From Anaerolinea sp. (GTDB lineage Bacteria > Chloroflexota > Anaerolineae > Anaerolineales > Anaerolineaceae): a DNA stretch of 64,000 nt. Location: assembly GCA_013824865.1 (NCBI GenBank), contig PNON01000004.1, positions 27,384 through 91,383 on the forward strand. The letters run 5' to 3'. The translations under genes were made by a program, and so were the position numbers. The notes beneath the pieces are model-generated. The model was not told where the DNA came from. It worked only from the letters and a program-made list of their open reading frames with translations, and ran no database searches. Below are positions 26,505-34,198 of this stretch, piece by piece (within the stretch, counting starts at the first letter, position 1; each line of letters opens with the position of its first letter).

Positions 26505-27575
26505 TCAGGTGCTATGCCGGATCTCGATAATGTCCCCATCCTGTACAATATACTCCTTGCCTTCCAGACGCAGCTTGCCTTTGGACTTGGCTTCATTCTT
26601 GCCACCCAGGGCAATTAGGTCATTGTATGCCACCACCTCAGCTTTGATGAATCCTCGCTGCAGGTCTGTGTGGATCTCCCCTGCCGCTTCAGGGGCAGTT
26701 GCTCCGCGCCAAACCGTCCAGGCACGGCATTCATCCGGCCCGACGGTAAAGAAAGATTGCAATCCTAGCAGGTCATACGAGAGTCGGATCATGCGGTTGA
26801 GGCTGGGTTCTTCTATACCATATTCCTGCAGGAAGAGCTGCATTTCCTCCTGTGGCAGTTGGGCGATATCCATTTCCAGCTTGCCCTGCAGAGCCACCAC
26901 CTGCGAATGCTTGTGTGGGTACTCGATGGCAGGTTCCTTTTGCCCTTCAGAGAGATTCAATACAACCAGAGTGGGTTTCATGGACAGGAATCCATACCCG
27001 GAAAGCATTTTCTCTTCCTCGTGGCTGATATCCATATCCTTGAGCGGTGTTTCCTCACTCAATATGGCATGAAAGCGTTCAAACAATTCCTGTTCGCGCT
27101 CAATGACCGCCTTTTCCCGCCCTCCGCCTTTTTTTCGCTCTTCTGCCAGTCGTTCCAGCTTGCGTTCCACGGCAATGAGGTCATTGAGGATGAATTCGCT
27201 GTCCATGGCGGAGATATCCCGCAAAGGATCCACGCTGCCGGCGGGGTGTGGTACCTCGTCGGACTCAAAGCAGCGGACGATATGGATAAAACCATCCATC
27301 TGGGTCAGGTGGTTGAGCAGTACACCCGAAATTCCGCTCTTTCCAGCACTGCCATCCAGCCCGGCGATATCCGCGTAGGTAACCTTGGCATAGATAGTCT
27401 TTTTGGGGTTGAACATCCGCGTCAGCACATCCACGCGTTGATCAGGCACATCCACCACAGCGGTGTGCACTTCCAGTTTTCCGCTGCCAGCTCCAGTGGG
27501 CATGGAACCACGGGTAAGGGCGTTATACAGGGTGGTTTTTCCAGCCTGGGGCAGTCCGATGATTCCTAATCGCAT
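26505..27575 (-). CDS. ychF: YchF/OLA1-family ATPase
   Basis: A 356-residue P-loop protein of the Obg-related YchF family. G1 is GLPQAGKTTLYNAL (the more usual form is GLPNVGKST). The G4 region reads VVLNLSEGQ in place of NKxD, in line with the ATP preference of this family. A helical coiled-coil insertion (about residues 130-200) and a C-terminal TGS domain ending in GKEYIVQDGDIIEIRHS complete it. It associates with ribosomes and stress responses in other bacteria. Confidence 0.9.
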   Translation of the reverse strand: MRLGIIGLPQAGKTTLYNALTRGSMPTGAGSGKLEVHTAVVDVPDQRVDVLTRMFNPKKTIYAKVTYADIAGLDGSAGKSGISGVLLNHLTQMDGFIHIVRCFESDEVPHPAGSVDPLRDISAMDSEFILNDLIAVERKLERLAEERKKGGGREKAVIEREQELFERFHAILSEETPLKDMDISHEEEKMLSGYGFLSMKPTLVVLNLSEGQKEPAIEYPHKHSQVVALQGKLEMDIAQLPQEEMQLFLQEYGIEEPSLNRMIRLSYDLLGLQSFFTVGPDECRAWTVWRGATAPEAAGEIHTDLQRGFIKAEVVAYNDLIALGGKNEAKSKGKLRLEGKEYIVQDGDIIEIRHST

Positions 27576-27602
27576 GATGATTCTCCCTCGCCCCGGTCAT
27601 CC

Positions 27603-27631
27603 TTGACCGGAAGCCTGGTTTTAGATATACT
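27603..27631 (+). promoter_or_regulatory. promoter of tRNA-Leu
   Basis: TTGACC (27603-27608), a 17-bp spacer and TATACT (27626-27631). The predicted start, about 27638, lies 7 bases before the mature tRNA. Confidence 0.8.
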
Positions 27632-27644
27632 ACATTCCACACTC

Positions 27645-27726
27645 GCCGGAGTGGCGGAACTGGCAGACGCGCACGACTCAAAATCGTGTACCCTCGGGTA
27701 TGTGGGTTCAATTCCCACCTTCGGCA
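27645..27726 (+). tRNA. tRNA-Leu (anticodon CAA)
   Basis: A complete cloverleaf with a long variable arm. The acceptor pairs are GCCGGAG with CTTCGGC (one G-U). The anticodon stem CACGA/TCGTG holds the loop CTCAAAA, so the anticodon is CAA and reads UUG. The T arm is GTGGG-TTCAATT-CCCAC, and the class II variable arm is CCC-TC-GGG. The 3' CCA is not encoded in full: the discriminator A is followed by CCT. Confidence 0.95.
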
Positions 27727-27743
27727 CCTAGATTATAACATGG

Positions 27744-27771
27744 CCCCTCGGTATAACTTCGGGGGTTTTTT
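27744..27771 (+). terminator. terminator after tRNA-Leu
   Basis: A short GC stem (CCCC at 27744-27747 with GGGG near 27761) with a roughly 13-nt loop, followed by a T6 run. Confidence 0.6.
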
Positions 27772-27797
27772 GATTATTTAGGAGATTTATTTCGCCC

Positions 27798-27825
27798 TTG
27801 CCGATTGTTGTGCTACCATTATATT
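27798..27825 (+). promoter_or_regulatory. possible promoter of glgC
   Basis: TTGCCG (27798-27803), a 16-bp spacer and TATATT (27820-27825), 38 bp before the glgC start. The -35 is imperfect. Confidence 0.4.
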
Positions 27826-27863
27826 GATCTTCCATTGAATGATCCTGTTTTCGGAGGAGAAAT

Positions 27864-29126
27864 ATGGCATCCGTAAATGATATTTTAGCTGTCATCCTGG
27901 GCGGAGGGCGCGGTGCGCGCTTATATCCATTGACCAAATACCGCTCCAAACCTGCCGTTCCCATGGGTGGAAAGTACCGGTTGATCGACGTGCCCATCAG
28001 CAACTGTATCAACTCATCCATCTACCGGATCGCGGTGCTGACCCAGTTCAACTCGGTTTCATTACATCGTCACATTGCCCGTACTTATTCCTTTGACGCT
28101 TTCCACACCGGCTATGTACAGATCTGGGCCGCCGAGCAGACCGATAAGAGTTCCGACTGGTACCAGGGTACCGCGGATGCCGTCCGCAAACAGTTGTGGC
28201 AGATCAAATCTTCCAACGCAGAGTATGTCCTCATCCTGGCGGGCGACCACCTCTATAGAATGGATTACAAGGCTATGGCAGAATTCCACTGGCAGAACAA
28301 GGCGGATATCACCGTGGCGGTTCAGCCAGTGAATAAAAAAGATGCCGGCCGCTTTGGCATCTTAAAGCGCGACAGCGAAAACCGCATCACCAAATTTGCT
28401 GAAAAACCTACAGATCCTGTGATATTAGAGGACATGGTCAGCCGTAAGGACCCGGGCAAACCCTACCTTGGTTCGATGGGTATCTACTTGTTCAATACCG
28501 ATGTACTCATGGATCTGCTGAGCGGAACCACATTTGACGATTTTGGCGGCGAGGTGATTCCTTACTCCCTTAAGAAAAAAGAAGTGTTCGGCTATGATTT
28601 TGAGGGCTACTGGGAAGATATCGGAACGATACGCTCCTTCTATGACACCAATCTGGCATTGACAGAGCCTCATCCGCCTTTTGACCTGTTCAATGCGGAA
28701 GCCCCCATTTATACTGCCCCGCTCTTCCTGCCTTGCTCGCAGGTAACCTCCAGCCTGCTCGAGCAAGTACTATTGGCGGATGGATGCTGGATTGACCATG
28801 CCGATATTTGCCATTCGGTGATCGGTGTCCGCAGCCGCATCGAGCACGACTGCCGTATTGTGGACAGCATCATCATGGGCGCCGATTACTACGAAAAGGA
28901 ACGATATAAATCCAAATACAAGTTACCGATAGGCATAGGGCCTGGATGCCAAATTGAAGGCGCCATCATTGACAAGAATGCTCGTCTCGGTTCAGGGGTG
29001 ATCATCCGCCGCTTCCCGCGGGGAACAGATATCGACACCGACACGTGGATGGTACGCGATGGGATTGTAGTACTGCCAAAAGATGTTGAGCTGCCTGCCG
29101 GCACGGTTATTGGACCCAAAGAATAG
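27864..29126 (+). CDS. glgC: glucose-1-phosphate adenylyltransferase
   Basis: A 420-residue enzyme making ADP-glucose from glucose-1-phosphate and ATP, the committed step of bacterial glycogen synthesis. The N-terminal GGGRGARLYPLTKYRSKPAVP binds nucleotide and pyrophosphate, and IDVPISNC with YVLILAGDHLYRMDY form the active site. A C-terminal left-handed beta-helix (CQIEGAIIDKNARLGSGVII) carries allosteric features. CGGAGGAG precedes the ATG. It stands alone, without glgA or glgB nearby. Confidence 0.95.
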   Translation: MASVNDILAVILGGGRGARLYPLTKYRSKPAVPMGGKYRLIDVPISNCINSSIYRIAVLTQFNSVSLHRHIARTYSFDAFHTGYVQIWAAEQTDKSSDWYQGTADAVRKQLWQIKSSNAEYVLILAGDHLYRMDYKAMAEFHWQNKADITVAVQPVNKKDAGRFGILKRDSENRITKFAEKPTDPVILEDMVSRKDPGKPYLGSMGIYLFNTDVLMDLLSGTTFDDFGGEVIPYSLKKKEVFGYDFEGYWEDIGTIRSFYDTNLALTEPHPPFDLFNAEAPIYTAPLFLPCSQVTSSLLEQVLLADGCWIDHADICHSVIGVRSRIEHDCRIVDSIIMGADYYEKERYKSKYKLPIGIGPGCQIEGAIIDKNARLGSGVIIRRFPRGTDIDTDTWMVRDGIVVLPKDVELPAGTVIGPKE

Positions 29127-29201
29127 TCTGCCTCCTTCCACACTAGACGCCAGCCTCGTTTCGAGAAGAACGGGGCTGGTATAATTTTAAGTGGTGGAAA
29201 T

Positions 29202-29945
29202 ATGAAGAGTTACCCTTACAATCTTATTAATGGCTATCCCATCCTGTTGATGGATGGGTTACACGTCTTGTTAAACACCGGTTCTTCTGAAAGTATGGGG
29301 AGGGAGGATCATATCGCTATTGATGGCACGGCGTTCACTGTCCATCGCTCCACCCTCCGGATGAAGATCGAGGACCTTAGTACCATGCTGGGCACTCCGT
29401 TGGATGCCATGTTGGGCGCAGACATCCTGACCCAATTCGATTTCAAGCTGCTGTCGGAACGCGGCCAGGTGGTGTTTACCTCTGGAGAATTCCGTCCGTA
29501 CGGTTATGCCAATCATTTTGAGTTGTATATGGGGGTGCCCATCACGCCGGTATCTGTGTTTAACCGGGATATCCGCCTGTTTTTTGTTACCGGGTCGCGC
29601 CGCACTTATTTGAATATGGAAATGCTGCACAGCCTCACCCCCTGCGGGAAAGCCAAAGATTATTATCCCGGGTTGGGCGTATTTGAGACTCCCTTGTTCC
29701 ATGTTTCAATCTGGGTGGCGGGCTATGATGTGGACCTGGAAGTGGGTATTCCTCCTGCTCCCTTGGTCAGCATGCTTAACCAGACCCATTCACAGGGGAT
29801 CCTCGGTGCCGATGTACTTCAGGGTTTTGAGGTGTGCCTGGCGCCCCGCCGTCGGGAGAGTTTTTGGTGGCGGCGAGGCTTCGGCCGCGAAGAACCGGAA
29901 GGCCAGCGCCGTGACCCCAATGATGTACCTGGATATTACTATTAA
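29202..29945 (+). CDS. aspartic-protease-like protein with two degenerate lobes
   Basis: A 247-residue protein that reads as two retropepsin-like halves. Lobe 1 has LLNTGSS near residue 25 and LGADILTQF near 72; lobe 2 has FVTGSRR near residue 130 and ILGADVLQGF near 198. Active retropepsins carry D-T/S-G in the first position of each lobe; here the Asp is Asn in lobe 1 and Val in lobe 2. The conserved GAD(I/V)L segments keep the fold signature. It is therefore probably a non-catalytic pseudo-protease, or a binding protein derived from one. GGTGGAAAT precedes the ATG. Family assignment is mine, by motif only. Confidence 0.6.
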   Translation: MKSYPYNLINGYPILLMDGLHVLLNTGSSESMGREDHIAIDGTAFTVHRSTLRMKIEDLSTMLGTPLDAMLGADILTQFDFKLLSERGQVVFTSGEFRPYGYANHFELYMGVPITPVSVFNRDIRLFFVTGSRRTYLNMEMLHSLTPCGKAKDYYPGLGVFETPLFHVSIWVAGYDVDLEVGIPPAPLVSMLNQTHSQGILGADVLQGFEVCLAPRRRESFWWRRGFGREEPEGQRRDPNDVPGYYY

Positions 29946-29981
29946 TTACCCTTAAGCGCACCAAATGAAATTTCTTAACGC

Positions 29982-30012
29982 AATAAGGGCGGTTGCTCAA
30001 GCCGCCCTTATT
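29982..30012. terminator. hairpin between convergent genes
   Basis: AATAAGGGCGG (29982-29992) and CCGCCCTTATT (30002-30012) form a perfect 11-bp stem with a 9-nt loop, centred between the stops of the convergent genes at 29945 and 30039. The A/T ends of the stem could serve in both directions; there is no further T run. Confidence 0.65.
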
Positions 30013-30038
30013 ACATGGGAGAATAAATCCGGTGATTG

Positions 30039-30647
30039 TTAGTGTGATTGTGCCGCGCGCACCTGGCGGGTGATCAGTATCACCGTGATGCACAGAAACG
30101 CCAGCCCGACCAGGCCGGGCAGACCCATCTCATCGGCAAAACCAGTCGATGGCAGGGCAGTGGGCGTTGGGACGATGGTCGCTACGCGGACTGGTGTGGC
30201 TGTTTCAGCGGCCGCAGGTAATACAGCTGCCGGGTTTGCTTCGGCTGCCTGGGTTAGCAGCGCGGATACAGTGGCTGTTATGGCCATGTCTTCGGACATC
30301 TCGCCACCCATGCCTGCATCTGCGGCCGGGCTGATTGGTTCTGCTGCAGCCTCCTCGATGGCAGGTTCGGTGGCAACTGGCAGCGGGGTATTCGTGGGCA
30401 GTGCCTGGACCAGAGATTCGGCGGTGGCAGCCATAACCGTGGCGGTATTCTCAGCGGATATCTTTGAGATCAGATCCGCTCGTTGGGCAGTCTTTTCCGG
30501 TAGGATGAATATGGCATATGCAGCTCCGGCAACCATCGCCAGCAGGATGATGGCGCCAAGTATGCTGGCGATAATTGCAAATGTGCGGTTTCCCGTCTTT
30601 TTATGTTCCGGGGCTTCTTCAAATTGTGAATAATCGAAATCAGACAT
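30039..30647 (-). CDS. LPSTG-tailed surface protein, membrane anchored
   Basis: A 202-residue protein. After a short cytoplasmic part comes a membrane helix (about residues 24-48), a long extracytoplasmic stretch rich in Ala, Thr, Pro and Glu, and then a C-terminal sorting-signal-like end: LPSTG near residue 165, a hydrophobic segment and a basic tail (RQVRAAQSH). That order (LPxTG, helix, positive tail) is the classic sortase substrate layout. It is the last gene of the MutL operon, 19 bp after the KOW-like gene. GAGAGG lies 6 bases before its ATG. No sortase is in the window. Confidence 0.72.
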   Translation of the reverse strand: MSDFDYSQFEEAPEHKKTGNRTFAIIASILGAIILLAMVAGAAYAIFILPEKTAQRADLISKISAENTATVMAATAESLVQALPTNTPLPVATEPAIEEAAAEPISPAADAGMGGEMSEDMAITATVSALLTQAAEANPAAVLPAAAETATPVRVATIVPTPTALPSTGFADEMGLPGLVGLAFLCITVILITRQVRAAQSH

Positions 30648-30666
30648 GGTTGCCTCTCGTTTCTAG

Positions 30667-31725
30667 CTATTGCGCGAGCACTTCCAGGTTGGCCAGCGGC
30701 ACGCATATACTTTCTCCGTTTTCCAGGTGGATGGTTGCTACGGGGACTTTCAATCCATTGGCTAGCACCGCCTGTTCTTTATTGAGTGCAATAAGCTTGC
30801 CAATTATTCCCTTCATTGTGCTGGAATTTATGCGCACACTCTGCCCGGGGGTCAGGATGGCATCGGTCAATGGAAAATTGGTTTCGAAGGTGGCTGGCAG
30901 CGGAATAATCACCTCGGGTCGGGTGTCGGAGTACCTTTCCCAGCCACTGGCGTTCACCGCTATTTCTTTTCCCTCGTTCGCAGATAGAATTTTGAAAGCG
31001 GCTGAGTTCATGGGGATCTTCCCAAAGCCCTCTAATATGATAATCGGAAAATTACACTGGGCTGCCAGCGGTACCAGGCTTGCAGGAAGGCTTGCCAGGA
31101 TCAACCCCCGGATGGAATACTCTTTACAACACTTAATCGTTTCCGCCCTAGATATATGGCCGCTCAGTAAAATGGATCCACTTAAATCACCTTCCAGGTC
31201 ATCACACGTAAGTTCACTACCTGTTGAAGGCGCAAATCTTTTCAAATTCCCCTGGGCGATTCTTCCATTACCCCACATTCCCTGCACCAGCGCGCCGTAA
31301 GTTTCCAGAATAGCCCCTCGCTCAGGAACCACTTTCTGGATCACTCCCTCCAACCCAGCTTGAAGCTGATATGGCTGGGATTCAAGTTCCAGCAATATTT
31401 TCCCATCATTGATGTGAACAACTTTTCCATCCTGGGGAGAGCGTAAAGACCTGGGTGGAAATCCAACCGGCCCGGCAATGACATCGCCTTTGGCAACCAC
31501 CTGGTTAATCGCCACATTCAAATAGTCGTGGGTATGGTGTGGAGCGATTCCCAGCGTCTGTGCCACATCCAGCAACAGGTGTTGATTGGCCAACCTGGTC
31601 TCAGCGATGACATCCGTGGCATTTACTTTTTGCCCAGCGGTAACCAGCACCATCCCGGGAAGAGGCAGCATCCGTTCTCTTCTTATTTTGGTTAACGCCA
31701 GGTAGTGGGTGACGGGTACAAACAT
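30667..31725 (-). CDS. KOW/barrel-domain protein of the MutL operon, unknown function
   Basis: A 352-residue soluble protein of no family I can name. The N-terminal half has biotinyl/lipoyl-like or barrel features (KGDVIAGPVG and SPQDGKVVHINDGKILLEL). A middle Rossmann-like part follows (SIRGLILASLPASLVPLAA). The C-terminus holds a KOW-like motif (SVRINSSTMKGIIGKLIAL). It follows the MutL-like gene by 48 bp. The start and AGAGG ribosome site lie inside a perfect 10-bp inverted repeat, so translation is probably regulated. Confidence 0.7.
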   Translation of the reverse strand: MFVPVTHYLALTKIRRERMLPLPGMVLVTAGQKVNATDVIAETRLANQHLLLDVAQTLGIAPHHTHDYLNVAINQVVAKGDVIAGPVGFPPRSLRSPQDGKVVHINDGKILLELESQPYQLQAGLEGVIQKVVPERGAILETYGALVQGMWGNGRIAQGNLKRFAPSTGSELTCDDLEGDLSGSILLSGHISRAETIKCCKEYSIRGLILASLPASLVPLAAQCNFPIIILEGFGKIPMNSAAFKILSANEGKEIAVNASGWERYSDTRPEVIIPLPATFETNFPLTDAILTPGQSVRINSSTMKGIIGKLIALNKEQAVLANGLKVPVATIHLENGESICVPLANLEVLAQ

Positions 31726-31759
31726 AGTCCTCTTTTCTTGCGAGGACTATGTGCAAGAA
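31723..31759 (-). promoter_or_regulatory. possible RNA switch or pseudoknot over the start codon
   Basis: On the coding strand CATAGTCCTC (31751-31742) pairs perfectly over 10 bp with GAGGACTATG (31732-31723), which contains the ribosome site and the ATG. An alternative 7-bp pairing, TTCTTGC (31759-31753) with GCAAGAA (31741-31735), encloses CATAGTCCTC in its loop and would free the start. The two could alternate as an on/off switch or combine as an H-type pseudoknot. Confidence 0.6.
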
Positions 31760-31773
31760 CTATACCGTGGGAT

Positions 31774-33519
31774 TTATGCGCTCAATGCGGAAAACCAGCT
31801 TTTAAGCTTCTCCCTGCGTTCATCTGCATCATCGGGGATCCGCACCGGCCGACCGCGGGCATCGAAGACCAGGCCAAGAGACCCGCCTGAAACGCGCAAG
31901 CTGATGCCCTTGCCACTGCGGCGCAGCCCAAGGTCCGTATGGGGTTCGGTTTCCAGTTGCAGCTTTGCTGTCTGGCCGTATTCCAATGGGATTGCCAGAA
32001 AATCCCCCTGCCGGATTTCCATCTGTATCTCTTCTGTAGTCGCCAGAGTCAATCGCGCACGTAAAAGAGTGCTGCCCAATTTACCACGGCTGACCGGGGA
32101 AATGACAGTACATAGATTTTGCATCACCCCACTGTTCAGCACATCCACCGGCATTGCCGGAGAAAGCTGACCGCAAGCGCCCAAGACTGGAAGAATATTG
32201 TTCTGGTCTAATACAACGGTGGTAATTCCCGCCGGCTGCAATCCATCCAGTATCATCATCAAGCAGTGCTCCGCTGAAGGCGCTCCAGTCATCATCGTCC
32301 CAGAAACAATCACCGGTTCAAAACCGAAATTCAACCCTGCCCCCTGCACCAGGTTCAAATGCGGATAGCTTTTTGAAGCTGAAAGCAGCGCCTGTCTTAA
32401 CCGGAAGCTGGTCAGCGCATATTCTATGGCCAATTCCTCATCAGTAGAGGGGATGCCGGCGGGATATGCAGACTTATTCAGCAGGTAGTCTTTCACTTGC
32501 TCATCAGTGACCACCAGGCGAATCCATTGCTGCAGTTCCCGCGGTGTTCCCCTGTATGCAGCCAGAGTATCAAAATCCCCTGCCCAGCGCTGCCTCAGCA
32601 TGGAAAGGCGATTGTTCTTACCGGTTGCCAGGGTGGTATGTGTTGATCCCAGGTCTATGCCCAGCACCCCGCTTCGGCTGGTATACGCCTTGCCTAAAAA
32701 GCGGATCATTCGCCCAAATGACGCTGAAGTCAACATCATCTTGTTGCCGGTCATTTGGTTCAGGTTGATCGCGCCTGTCACCTGGCGGTATTTCACCCGC
32801 GCAGCCATTTCCGCAAAAACACCCTGGGCTGGGTCCAGGCTTTCTGATTCTGGTGATGGGCGTATATTGGAGGTAAAGGTCACCGGCGCCAGGGTGCCAA
32901 CTGAATTTTTCACCCGTTCTGCCAGGGCTGAGTTACCAGCAAACAGGATTTCTGGACGTTTATCCCTGGGCAAAAGAGAGGAGGCAACTTGGATGGTCTC
33001 CAGAACCGTTTGGACAGATCGCGAAGCGCCCAGTTCTGTGCCTCCGGCAAGAATCACGATATCCGGCAGGATCTTTAGAAAGCTGTCAACCTGCGCGTCT
33101 GGCTTGCGGTTGTCGCTGGCGGAGATGTAATCGCACACCCTGGCATCAGACGTAACAGCCAGGTGTTCTGCGCTTTCCAGTGAGAGGTTGGCCAGCAGCC
33201 CGGCGCAAATAACCTTCACATCAGGGCCAGCGGAAATAGTGGCAGCCAACCCATCCACGCCATTGCCTTCCATTGTTTTTGCGATCAACAGCCGTTCCGC
33301 TGGATCGATGAACTTTCTCTCGGTGATGCTTTCCAGCTCGCGAACCGCTTCCAGCACACCTGGCATAATATCCAGCATTGGCGCCCCGGCAGTGGTTCGA
33401 GATGAACCCTGCGCAATGTAGCGGAATTTATCTTCAACCATCTCAAACAGATATGCCCGAGTGTGAATAGCGCCTACATCGACTGCCAGGATAGATTCAT
33501 AAGCTGTGGTTTCGGTCAT
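31774..33519 (-). CDS. MutL/GlmL-family ASKHA protein
   Basis: A 581-residue actin/hexokinase-like ATPase of the glutamate-mutase-L group. Phosphate-1 type motifs occur at VDVGAIHTRAYLFE near residue 14 and, in a second ASKHA half, GIDLGSTHTT. VILAGGTELGASRSV is another family stretch. Members act with adenosylcobalamin-dependent mutases, where they are proposed reactivases or chaperones; no mutase genes are seen here, so a different role is possible. AGGTGAG precedes the ATG. It sits mid-operon, 7 bp after the six-helix membrane protein gene. Confidence 0.88.
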   Translation of the reverse strand: MTETTAYESILAVDVGAIHTRAYLFEMVEDKFRYIAQGSSRTTAGAPMLDIMPGVLEAVRELESITERKFIDPAERLLIAKTMEGNGVDGLAATISAGPDVKVICAGLLANLSLESAEHLAVTSDARVCDYISASDNRKPDAQVDSFLKILPDIVILAGGTELGASRSVQTVLETIQVASSLLPRDKRPEILFAGNSALAERVKNSVGTLAPVTFTSNIRPSPESESLDPAQGVFAEMAARVKYRQVTGAINLNQMTGNKMMLTSASFGRMIRFLGKAYTSRSGVLGIDLGSTHTTLATGKNNRLSMLRQRWAGDFDTLAAYRGTPRELQQWIRLVVTDEQVKDYLLNKSAYPAGIPSTDEELAIEYALTSFRLRQALLSASKSYPHLNLVQGAGLNFGFEPVIVSGTMMTGAPSAEHCLMMILDGLQPAGITTVVLDQNNILPVLGACGQLSPAMPVDVLNSGVMQNLCTVISPVSRGKLGSTLLRARLTLATTEEIQMEIRQGDFLAIPLEYGQTAKLQLETEPHTDLGLRRSGKGISLRVSGGSLGLVFDARGRPVRIPDDADERREKLKSWFSALSA

Positions 33520-33526
33520 CTTAGGC

Positions 33527-34198
33527 TCACCTGATCAGTGTGGTTACGATATTCCAGAAGGCATTGATGCGCTCTACTAGCGCAGTCACCGAAGTGGTAT
33601 ACACTCCCGCAAAAATAGCTCCCAGTGTGATGAATAAGAATATCCTACCCATCCATGCCAACGCTTCGATCCAGCCCGGGCGGCGGATGGGTTTACCGAT
33701 CTCAAACCTGGCGCCAAAATAGAAATACATGAGGGTAGTAATGGTGCCTGCGGCGATGACGAGGTTTTCCGGAAGATTCTCTTTCATTTGCCCCGGAGCG
33801 AACAATTCAATGGTGGCATGCGCCTGCGGCAGAATGGTTCCCAATACCGCCCCACTGATGGTGAAAGCTCCAGCCGCGCCCAATAGCAGGGCTAGAGGGA
33901 TGCGCCCCAGGAAAGCCAACTTGCGGGTCGGTAGGAAAAATAACAGCCCGGAAAGGATGAGCGGTGTGATGACATGAGTAATTGCGTTGGACGTGGTAAC
34001 TGTTCCACCCAGCAGAGGGTAGATCAGCCGCGGATAGATTGCCTGGAAGAGCAGTATGTCAGCTACATATCCAGCAGTTACCCCCGTGAACAGGCTGACA
34101 GCCAGGCGAAAAAGCGGATTATCGCCGATCAGGTAGCTGAATACCAACAGTGAGAGCACAAATCCCAGCGCAGCCCATACCAGGTCTATGGGGTTCAT
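33527..34198 (-). CDS. multi-pass membrane protein of the MutL operon
   Basis: A 223-residue integral membrane protein with about six hydrophobic helices. No family recognised. The ATG overlaps the zinc-ribbon gene's stop by 4 bases (ATGA), and its stop lies 7 bp before the MutL-like gene. Close coupling on both sides suggests the products act in one complex. Confidence 0.75.
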   Translation of the reverse strand: MNPIDLVWAALGFVLSLLVFSYLIGDNPLFRLAVSLFTGVTAGYVADILLFQAIYPRLIYPLLGGTVTTSNAITHVITPLILSGLLFFLPTRKLAFLGRIPLALLLGAAGAFTISGAVLGTILPQAHATIELFAPGQMKENLPENLVIAAGTITTLMYFYFGARFEIGKPIRRPGWIEALAWMGRIFLFITLGAIFAGVYTTSVTALVERINAFWNIVTTLIR

